Below, piece after piece: positions 6,773 through 11,071 of a DNA stretch of 11,071 bases. The DNA is taken from the NCBI GenBank assembly GCA_934096175.1, contig CAKOLG010000035.1:1-11071 (forward strand). Reading direction: 5' to 3'. The position numbers and the translations under genes were made by a program. The DNA is from an uncultured Bacilli bacterium. Its GTDB lineage: Bacteria; Bacillota_I; Bacilli_A; RF39; UBA660. The notes under the pieces were generated by a model. It searched no databases. It was not told the origin of the DNA and saw only the letters and a list, made by a program, of their open reading frames with translations. Each line of letters opens with the position of its first letter. The first letter of the stretch is position 1.

Positions 6773-6810
6773 TTGAAATTTTAGTAAATTTGTTTATTGA
6801 AAAATTTCAA
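6773..6810 (+). repeat. 10-bp inverted repeat overlapping the -35 box of the MATE promoter
   Basis: TTGAAATTTT (6773-6782) and AAAATTTCAA (6801-6810) are perfect inverted arms separated by 18 bases. The right arm overlaps the -35 hexamer, which itself lies in a near-palindrome, TTGAAA-AA-TTTCAA (6797-6810). A repressor site is plausible. With no T-run behind it, it is not a good terminator for the upstream gene. Confidence 0.4.
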
Positions 6811-6825
6811 AGAAAATAGTATAAT
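6797..6825 (+). promoter_or_regulatory. Sigma-A type promoter for the MATE-kinase gene
   Basis: TTGAAA (6797-6802), a 17-bp spacer, then TATAAT (6820-6825). Transcription should start near 6832, exactly where the structured leader begins. It matches the promoter at 5617-5645 in both boxes, the spacer length and most flanking bases. Confidence 0.8.
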
Positions 6826-6830
6826 TTCAA

Positions 6831-6895
6831 ATATGAGACGAGTGGCTTTTTAAAAAGAGGCGTAAATCCAGTTTTTGGATTTACGTCTCTTTTTT
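6831..6895 (+). promoter_or_regulatory. Transcription-attenuating leader, candidate guanidine-IV (mepA) riboswitch
   Basis: The leader between promoter and MATE gene contains GAGACGAGTGGCTT, a 12-bp self-complementary element (CTTTTTAAAAAG, 6846-6857), GAGGCGTAAATCC, and then the terminator at 6857-6895. GAGACG at 6835-6840 is exactly complementary to CGTCTC (6884-6889) in the terminator 3' arm, so an alternative fold could free the gene for transcription. Position, small size and terminator-based layout before a MepA-type MATE gene fit the guanidine-IV (mepA motif) class as I remember it. I could not align it to a model, so the ligand is an inference. A ToxT-like or leader-peptide attenuator is less likely. 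Confidence 0.6.
6857..6895 (+). terminator. Intrinsic terminator inside the MATE gene leader (attenuator)
   Basis: A 14-bp stem (6857-6870 with 6876-6889, one G-U pair) closes a GTTTT loop and is followed by six T (6890-6895). It lies 24 bases before the MATE start codon and after its promoter, so it must be regulated for the gene to be expressed. Confidence 0.9.
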
Positions 6896-6918
6896 CTCGT
6901 AAAATAAGGAGGATTTTT

Positions 6919-8856
6919 ATGAAAGAAGAAAAACAAAATAAAATGGCAATAGCACCAATGAATAAACTCATTTTAAAAATGGGTTTACCAATGATTATTT
7001 CGATGGTTTTACAAGCGTTGTATAACGTTATTGATAGTATTTTTGTGGCTAATATGGGTTTAAATGGTGCTATAGCAAATCAGGCATTAACTTATGCTTT
7101 TCCGATTCAAATAATGATTATTGCCATTGGAGTCGGAACAGGTGTTGGATTAAATGCAATATTATCAAAAAGTTTAGGAGAAAATGATAAAGAAAAAGTA
7201 AATAAGATAGCTGGAAATGGAATTTTTTTAAGTATATGTATTTATATTATATTTTTATTATTTGGTCTATTCTGTGCGGAATGGTTTATTTCATTGTTTA
7301 CTAATAATAATGAAATTATCCAAATGGGAACGGCATATTTAAGAATTTGTACTTGCTTCTCTTTGGGTTCTATTGGTTATACAGTATATGAAAGATTTTT
7401 ACAGGCAACTGGTAAAACAATGCTTTCTACTATTTCGCAAATATCTGGGGCAGTTACTAATATTGTACTAGATTATATATTTATATATCCATTAAATATG
7501 GGAGTGGCTGGAGCTGCTTGGGCTACGGTAATCGGGCAATTTGGATCATTGGTTTTTGCGATGTTTTTTCATTATAAAATGAATAATGAAATTGACGGTA
7601 GTATAAAGTACATATACCCAGATTTTAATTTAATTAAAGAGATTTATAGTATTGGCATTGCGGCAGCGATAATGCAATCTTTGCTTGCAGTTATGATGGC
7701 AGGAATGAATGCTATACTTGGTTTGGCACAAGTAAATCAAACTGTGTTAGTTGGTTCATTTGGTATTTATTATAAAATACAACAAATTGCATTATTTTCT
7801 GCATTTGGATTATCAAATACAATTATATCTATATTGTCATTTAACTACGGTATGCAAGATAAAAAAAGAATAGATGATTGTATTAAATATGGAATTATTG
7901 ATACTTTTGTAGTTACTTTAATTATAAGTATTCTGTTTGAAATATTTGCTTATCCACTTGCTAATTTATTTGGACTTGCTGGTTCAACTACTCAAGAAAT
8001 AATTAAAGTATGTGTAATTGCTTTAAGAATTTCAAGTATTGGTTTTGTTTTTATGGGAATATCAGTTTCTATTCAAGGCATATTGCAATCTATTGGGTAC
8101 GCTTTAAAACCATTAGTTATTTCATTATTTAGATTGGTTATTTTTGTATTTCCAACAGCATATTTATTTACAAAATTTGAAAATGTAGATGAAATTATTT
8201 GGTGGACGTTTCCAATTGCTGAATTTTTGACTTCAGTTATTTCATTATTTATTTTAAAAAATTCATATGATAAAAAAATTAAGTTTATTAAAGATGCAAA
8301 ACTTAAACATAATTTAATCATATCTATATCAAGAGAACATGGTACGAATGGCAAAGAGATAGGAAAAATTCTTGCAAAAAAGTTAGGAATAGCATTTTAT
8401 GATAAAGAGGAAATTAAAAATTTTGCATTAGAAAATAATATGATAAACACTGATTATTCTGATAAAGAAATATATGATAACTTTTTATCTTTAGATGTTA
8501 GTAAAGAATCAATAATAAATCAAGCTAATGTAATTAGAGAAATTGCTAATAAAGGTGGTGCCGTTATTGTAGGAAGATCTGCTGATTATATACTACAAAA
8601 TAACAAAAATTTAGTAAAAATATTTATATATGCGCCAATGGATTATAAAGTTCAAAATATAATGAAAAATTATGGTGATGATGAAAAAAAAGCTAAAAGT
8701 CATATACTAAGATCAGATAAATCAAGAGCGAATTACTATAGTGCGATAGCAAATAATACTTGGGGTAATAAAGATAATTATGATTTATGTATAAATTCTG
8801 AAATAGGAAATAAAAATGTTGTAAATATTATTTATGATTATATAAAAAATAAATAG
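6919..8856 (+). CDS. MATE family efflux transporter (MepA-like) fused to a cytidylate-kinase-like domain
   Basis: A 645-residue protein. Residues 1-450 form a complete MATE transporter, an inner-membrane cation-driven exporter. It starts with the MepA-like APMNKLILKMGLPMIISMVL and continues VIDSIFV and VGTGVGLNAILSKSLG, with about twelve hydrophobic segments to residue 446. A short charged linker (449-463) leads to a cytoplasmic cytidylate-kinase-like domain (Cytidylate_kin2 type, 464-645). There, ISISREHGTNGKEIGK (468-483) is the nucleotide-binding loop, AVIVGRSADYIL (548-559) the central strand and helix, R603 and YY (606-607) a late conserved block, and W615-G616 and YDLCINS (621-627) the end. 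No frameshift or stop separates the halves. The ATG has a strong AAGGAGG (6906-6912) six bases upstream. Expression is probably controlled by the leader terminator. Whether the kinase-like part is active or senses nucleotides is unknown. Confidence 0.9.
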   Translation: MKEEKQNKMAIAPMNKLILKMGLPMIISMVLQALYNVIDSIFVANMGLNGAIANQALTYAFPIQIMIIAIGVGTGVGLNAILSKSLGENDKEKVNKIAGNGIFLSICIYIIFLLFGLFCAEWFISLFTNNNEIIQMGTAYLRICTCFSLGSIGYTVYERFLQATGKTMLSTISQISGAVTNIVLDYIFIYPLNMGVAGAAWATVIGQFGSLVFAMFFHYKMNNEIDGSIKYIYPDFNLIKEIYSIGIAAAIMQSLLAVMMAGMNAILGLAQVNQTVLVGSFGIYYKIQQIALFSAFGLSNTIISILSFNYGMQDKKRIDDCIKYGIIDTFVVTLIISILFEIFAYPLANLFGLAGSTTQEIIKVCVIALRISSIGFVFMGISVSIQGILQSIGYALKPLVISLFRLVIFVFPTAYLFTKFENVDEIIWWTFPIAEFLTSVISLFILKNSYDKKIKFIKDAKLKHNLIISISREHGTNGKEIGKILAKKLGIAFYDKEEIKNFALENNMINTDYSDKEIYDNFLSLDVSKESIINQANVIREIANKGGAVIVGRSADYILQNNKNLVKIFIYAPMDYKVQNIMKNYGDDEKKAKSHILRSDKSRANYYSAIANNTWGNKDNYDLCINSEIGNKNVVNIIYDYIKNK

Positions 8857-8864
8857 TTATTTCT

Positions 8865-8896
8865 AAAACAGATGTAAAAGTCTGTTTTTTTCTTTT
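8865..8896 (+). terminator. Intrinsic terminator of the MATE-kinase gene
   Basis: AAAACAGA (8865-8872) and TCTGTTTT (8881-8888) form an 8-bp stem around an 8-base loop, with T-rich DNA to 8896. It lies nine bases after the stop codon. Confidence 0.85.
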
Positions 8897-8905
8897 ATTT
8901 TTAAT

Positions 8906-8931
8906 AAAAAAAACTTACTAAATTAAGTAAG
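8906..8931 (-). terminator. Intrinsic terminator of the deoxyribosyltransferase-like gene
   Basis: On the minus strand CTTACT pairs with AGTAAG (8926-8931 and 8914-8919) around a 6-base loop, followed by eight T (8906-8913). It faces the terminator of the converging MATE gene. Confidence 0.75.
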
Positions 8932-8974
8932 ATTTTATATTTTATTTTTTTAAATAATTGATTTTAATATTTTA

Positions 8975-9361
8975 TTAAAGATTAACTATTTTATCTAGGT
9001 TATCATCAGGGTCTCCAACTAGTTGAGTAATTTGTGGTAATTCGTAAAAGTTAACAGTATTTTCAATAGTAAATTCTTCTTTTGTGTTAGCGCATAAAAC
9101 TATTTTTTTATTTAAAGCCAAAGACATGCCTAATTCAACGTGTGTTCCCCTACCTCCTGGTAATATTATAATAACCATGTCTGCGTCTTCAATTGCTTGA
9201 ACTTCTAAATTTGCATATTTAATTAAATCTCTTTTTGTTCTTTCTTCACTAATTGCTGTTACCCAATTGTAAGTTTGTTCCCAACCTTTTTCTTTTAATT
9301 GCTTTGCGTAATAATTTACTAATTCACAATTTTTCATTCCTGAACCAATATAAAATTTCAT
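8975..9361 (-). CDS. Nucleoside 2-deoxyribosyltransferase-like protein
   Basis: A 128-residue soluble protein with the Rossmann-like fold of the nucleoside 2-deoxyribosyltransferase superfamily (PF05014-like). It begins MKFYIGSGMKN and has a central DMVIIILPGGRGTHVELGMSLAL (residues 61-83) followed by KKIVL. The GGRGTHVELG segment is the superfamily's nucleotide-binding part, with E76 the likely catalytic Glu. Classic members move deoxyribose between bases, but many short relatives in Bacillota are uncharacterised, so the reaction is inferred. The Trp-rich segment GWEQTYNWV (26-34) is typical of this short subgroup. The ATG has a strong AGGAGGAG site (9368-9375) six bases upstream and an extended -10 box at 9382-9390. 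It is a single gene converging with the MATE gene. Confidence 0.8.
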   Translation of the reverse strand: MKFYIGSGMKNCELVNYYAKQLKEKGWEQTYNWVTAISEERTKRDLIKYANLEVQAIEDADMVIIILPGGRGTHVELGMSLALNKKIVLCANTKEEFTIENTVNFYELPQITQLVGDPDDNLDKIVNL

Positions 9362-9381
9362 AATAAACTCCTCCTTTTTTT

Positions 9382-9390
9382 ATTATATCA
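9382..9390 (-). promoter_or_regulatory. Extended -10 promoter of the deoxyribosyltransferase-like gene
   Basis: TGATATAAT on the minus strand, 20 bases upstream of the ATG, giving a very short leader that just includes the ribosome binding site. The -35 region is weak. Confidence 0.6.
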
Positions 9391-9570
9391 AAATTAATTA
9401 TTTTTTTATTTTTTTATTTTATTTATTGTATATCTTTTTAAATATTTTTGTTAGCAGGTAATATTTTTTAGTTGTATTATTTTAATTTTTTATTAATATT
9501 TTATCTGGAATGTCATTAAAAGTAGACCTGTTGTTTTAAATTTTTGGAATTTTTTATACTTTCTAAACAT
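9391..9570. other. T-rich intergenic stretch, nothing recognised
   Basis: The first 180 bases of the 371-base gap between the divergent deoxyribosyltransferase-like and XRE genes are T-rich. They show no open frame with a ribosome binding site, no stable hairpin and no repeat that I could find. The rest of the gap holds the operator and promoters listed separately. Confidence 0.5.
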
Positions 9571-9611
9571 TGTTATATTACGAATAAATATAACACAAAA
9601 AATGATATAAT
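9571..9611 (+). promoter_or_regulatory. Upstream promoter of the first XRE gene with an inverted-repeat operator
   Basis: TGTTATATT (9571-9579) and AATATAACA (9587-9595) are perfect 9-bp inverted arms with a 7-base centre. They cover the place where a -35 box would be for the extended -10 box TGATATAAT (9603-9611). This is the usual geometry of a repressor operator, possibly for the downstream XRE protein itself. The transcript would have a leader of about 115 bases. Confidence 0.5.
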
Positions 9612-9658
9612 TTAAGCATATGGAAGATTAAAGCTAATTTTTAAATATTATTTATATA

Positions 9659-9763
9659 TATGTTAAAATGCATTGCTTGTAGCAACGGATAAATTATAAT
9701 AAGCTGAATTTGATGAAAGGAAAAAGATTATTATGTTAAAAGATAATTTAAAAATATTAAGAA
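9659..9763 (+). repeat. Direct repeat, copy 1 (promoter, leader and gene start of XRE regulator)
   Basis: This stretch matches 10966-11071 over its whole length with about a dozen differences and one single-base gap. The last 31 bases, the start of the coding region, are identical. The leader around the ribosome binding site (CTGAATTTGATGAAAGG) is also identical. It marks a duplication of a whole regulator unit. Confidence 0.9.
9673..9700 (+). promoter_or_regulatory. Proximal promoter of the first XRE gene with inverted repeat at -35
   Basis: TTGCTT (9673-9678), a 16-bp spacer and TATAAT (9695-9700). The -35 box lies in an inverted repeat, TTGCT-TGT-AGCAA (9673-9685). The TTGC/GCAA arms are kept in the second copy at 10980-10992 although the centre differs, which suggests a bound operator. 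Confidence 0.7.
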
Positions 9764-10245
9764 AAAATAAAGGACTTTCACAAGAAGAATTAAGCGTTAA
9801 ATTACACGTTGTTAGACAAACAGTTTCAAAATGGGAATCTGGTTTATCTGTCCCAGATGCAGAAATGCTTATAACATTGTCCGAAATATTTGAAACACCT
9901 GTTAGTGAAATATTAGGGGAAAATATTGAAAGAAAACAAAATAATGAATTAAGAGTAATATCTGAAAAGCTAGAAGTTATTAATGAACAGTTATCAATAA
10001 AGCAAAAGCAAAAAAGAAAAATTATAGTCAGCGCATTAATAATTGCTGATGTGTGTTTAATTCTATTATTTATTTTATTAGCAATATTAGGAAGTCCATA
10101 TCAAGCATGGGATTATAGTAATCATGAATGGTCCGTTATTGGAACATTATGGCATTCATTTGAGTGGATATATTTTAAGATAGCACCATTAATTGTTGTC
10201 ATAATTTCTATAATAATAGGAGTTATATTGGGAAAAAGAAAATAA
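9733..10245 (+). CDS. XRE-family regulator with coiled-coil linker and two membrane helices
   Basis: A 170-residue membrane-anchored transcription regulator. Residues 6-60 are a Cro/C1-type helix-turn-helix: LSQEELSVKLHVVRQTVSKW is the first part and recognition helix, followed by ESGLSVPD. Residues about 66-95 are charged and probably a coiled coil (NELRVISEKLEVINEQLSIK). Hydrophobic helices at 97-120 and 147-167 flank a short Trp-rich external loop (QAWDYSNHEWSVIGTLWHSFEW). This layout fits a one-component sensor that feels the membrane or an outside signal; the signal is unknown. AAAGGA (9716-9721) is 11 bases before the ATG. Two promoters and two inverted repeats lie upstream. Another regulator follows at 10377 and a near-copy begins at 11041. 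Confidence 0.88.
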   Translation: MLKDNLKILRKNKGLSQEELSVKLHVVRQTVSKWESGLSVPDAEMLITLSEIFETPVSEILGENIERKQNNELRVISEKLEVINEQLSIKQKQKRKIIVSALIIADVCLILLFILLAILGSPYQAWDYSNHEWSVIGTLWHSFEWIYFKIAPLIVVIISIIIGVILGKRK

Positions 10246-10323
10246 AAATCAAATGACAATTTAGTGATTTGTTAGATAAATAGTAATTTGTAATGGTAGA
10301 AATATAAACTCTCACTATATGTC

Positions 10324-10353
10324 CTGTTAATATTTAATTGAGTTATATACAAT
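10324..10353 (+). promoter_or_regulatory. Possible promoter of the second XRE gene
   Basis: CTGTTA (10324-10329), an 18-bp spacer and TACAAT (10348-10353), 23 bases before the ATG. The 131-base gap after the first XRE gene has no clear terminator, so read-through is also possible. Confidence 0.35.
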
Positions 10354-10376
10354 ATTTTTTGAAGGGAGATAAAATT

Positions 10377-10934
10377 ATGAATCAAGATAAAATAGGAAAA
10401 TTTTTAGCTAGTTTAAGAAAAGAAAACAATTTGACTCAAGAAGATATTGCTGAAAAATTAAATGTTAATGTTAAAAGTGTTAGTAGATGGGAAAACGGTA
10501 GAAATTTACCAGATCCGTCTATTATGAAAGAAATATGTAAAATTTATAATGTATCAATCAATGAATTATTTAATGGAGAAAAAGTAAAAAAATCAAATAA
10601 AGTAAGACAAATATTTTTGTTCTATATCATAGTTAGTTTAACTGGAATATTTATCCTCCCAACATTGGGAATTATAGCACCAGCATTTATTATAAGTGCT
10701 ATATTATGTCCTATATTTGGTTTAGTTAAATTAATTGGATATATATTCAAATTTGATGTACCATTTGTAATGTTTGAATTTGGAAGTTATTCTTTAAATC
10801 CTGTTTTAGGTTTTGTACTATCAATAATTGTTGGTGTAGTATTATTTATAATTGGTGTTGTTTCATGGAAATTATTAATTAAATATATACATTTTGTAAC
10901 AAATAAGAGAAAAAAATTATATATAGAGTTATAG
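10377..10934 (+). CDS. XRE-family regulator with HAAS/DUF1700-like membrane tail
   Basis: A 185-residue protein. Residues 6-62 are a helix-turn-helix of the XRE type (LTQEDIAEKLNVNVKSVSRW, then ENGRNLPDPS). A basic linker (68-78) leads to a hydrophobic C-terminal half with membrane helices at about 80-98, 100-121 and 142-170, separated by a polar loop (FDVPFVMFEFGSYSL). It ends in a basic tail, NKRKKLYIEL. The tail resembles the membrane part of HAAS/DUF1700-type signalling proteins; this is a weak resemblance. The start is taken at 10377, because AAGGGAG (10362-10368) lies eight bases upstream. The open frame extends to a TTG at 10338, but that would place the ribosome binding site inside the gene. 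It is not a close copy of its neighbour, since the N-terminal domains differ clearly. Confidence 0.87.
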   Translation: MNQDKIGKFLASLRKENNLTQEDIAEKLNVNVKSVSRWENGRNLPDPSIMKEICKIYNVSINELFNGEKVKKSNKVRQIFLFYIIVSLTGIFILPTLGIIAPAFIISAILCPIFGLVKLIGYIFKFDVPFVMFEFGSYSLNPVLGFVLSIIVGVVLFIIGVVSWKLLIKYIHFVTNKRKKLYIEL

Positions 10935-10979
10935 TTTATTAATCATACAAATTACAATTTATCGTTATGTTAAAATGCA

Positions 10980-11008
10980 TTGCTTGCGGCAACTGGTATT
11001 TTTATAAT
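10980..11008 (+). promoter_or_regulatory. Promoter of the third XRE regulator
   Basis: TTGCTT (10980-10985), a 17-bp spacer and TATAAT (11003-11008). The -35 box again sits in a TTGC/GCAA inverted repeat (10980-10992), as at 9673-9685, so both genes could answer to the same regulator. Confidence 0.7.
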
Positions 11009-11040
11009 AAACTGAATTTGATGAAAGGAGAAAGTGTATT

Positions 11041-11071
11041 ATGTTAAAAGATAATTTAAAAATATTAAGAA
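11041..11071 (+). CDS. Third XRE-family regulator, N-terminal fragment (cut by window end)
   Basis: The ten complete codons read MLKDNLKILR, identical at both DNA and protein level to the start of the gene at 9733. The ribosome binding site AAAGGAG lies about 11 bases upstream, as in copy 1. It is most likely a paralogue made by tandem duplication; whether it carries the same membrane tail cannot be seen. Confidence 0.8.
   Translation, partial: MLKDNLKILR

Larger units (their letters stand above)
10966..11071 (+). repeat. Direct repeat, copy 2 (promoter, leader and gene start of a third XRE regulator)
   Basis: Second copy of the unit at 9659-9763. The differences cluster between the -35 and -10 boxes (for example TGTAG to TGCGG) and just before the ATG, while the boxes, ribosome binding site and coding start are conserved. 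The repeat runs to the window edge, so its full length is unknown. Confidence 0.9.

Noticed and set aside
6764..6784. Mini-frame MKKLKF with AAAGG upstream
   Set aside because: It lies upstream of the mapped-by-sequence promoter at 6797-6825, ends after six codons, and would need read-through from the YunG-ART gene.
6833..6853. Leader peptide MRRVAF in the MATE leader
   Set aside because: The six-codon frame starts at the transcription start with no ribosome binding site. The bases are better explained as part of the structured RNA. It could be revisited if the riboswitch model fails.
8073..8354. Open frame on the minus strand inside the MATE-kinase gene
   Set aside because: It is antisense to the last transporter helices and the linker; the sense strand gives recognised domains on both sides.
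6919..8856. MATE-kinase fusion as an assembly or frameshift artefact
   Set aside because: The frame is continuous, codon use is uniform across the join, the linker is charged and natural-looking, and a proper terminator follows the kinase end. No internal ribosome binding site and start was seen at the kinase part.
10338..10376. TTG-initiated N-terminal extension of the second XRE regulator
   Set aside because: The extra 13 residues (MSYIQYFLKGDKI) contain the translated ribosome binding site AAGGGAG, which is correctly placed for the ATG at 10377.
1..11071. Alternative genetic code (TGA as Trp), suggested by the Mollicutes-like composition
   Set aside because: Tryptophan positions are TGG throughout, and TGA ends the 5678-6730 gene where homology and spacing make sense.
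1..11071. tRNA, rRNA, CRISPR or insertion-sequence content
   Set aside because: No cloverleaf-like GC-rich stretch, regularly spaced repeat, transposase motif or terminal inverted repeat with target duplication was found. The only long repeat is the regulator duplication at the right end.

Overview
The window is very AT-rich, with long A and T tracts between genes. Proteins are rich in Lys, Asn and Ile, Shine-Dalgarno sites are strong, and extended -10 boxes (TGnTATAAT) are common. TGG encodes Trp and TGA is used as a stop (for example at 6728-6730), so the standard bacterial code applies. The protein families (DUF2207, YqeK, YunG-like, MepA-type MATE, XRE regulators with membrane tails) suggest a low-GC Bacillota, probably a gut Bacilli or Clostridia lineage with a Mollicutes-like composition. 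I cannot name the species. No tRNA, rRNA, CRISPR array, transposase or phage gene was seen.

Layout. Positions 1-1938 (minus strand) hold the start of a signal-peptide protein and a complete DUF2207 membrane protein. Between them lies a hairpin terminator whose core recurs as an inverted copy in the leader of the left gene. Positions 2115-3278 (plus) hold a HAD-type 5'(3')-deoxyribonucleotidase-like gene and a YqeK-type HD hydrolase. Positions 3333-3644 (minus) hold a small gene whose reading frame and ribosome binding site point to an ATA start, so a search for ATG, GTG or TTG starts would truncate it. Positions 3950-5572 (plus) encode a large HD protein with two related HD-like halves, the first degenerate. 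Positions 5678-6730 (plus) encode a fusion of a YunG-like domain and an ADP-ribosyltransferase-like domain. Positions 6831-8856 hold a structured leader with an intrinsic terminator (a guanidine-IV/mepA riboswitch candidate), then a MATE transporter fused to a cytidylate-kinase-like domain. Positions 8975-9361 (minus) hold a nucleoside 2-deoxyribosyltransferase-like gene. Positions 9733-11071 (plus) hold a tandem series of XRE regulators with membrane-spanning tails. The first and third share an almost identical promoter and N-terminus, which indicates duplication.

How they fit together. Several unrelated genes act, or appear to act, on nucleotides or nucleotide-derived molecules: the HAD nucleotidase, YqeK, the HD protein, the kinase-like tail of the MATE protein, the deoxyribosyltransferase-like protein and the ART-like domain. 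Most have their own promoter or terminator, so this is a neighbourhood theme and not a proven operon. The most unusual items are the MATE-kinase fusion behind a riboswitch-like attenuator, the YunG-ART fusion with a substituted catalytic position, the double-HD protein and the ATA-start gene.
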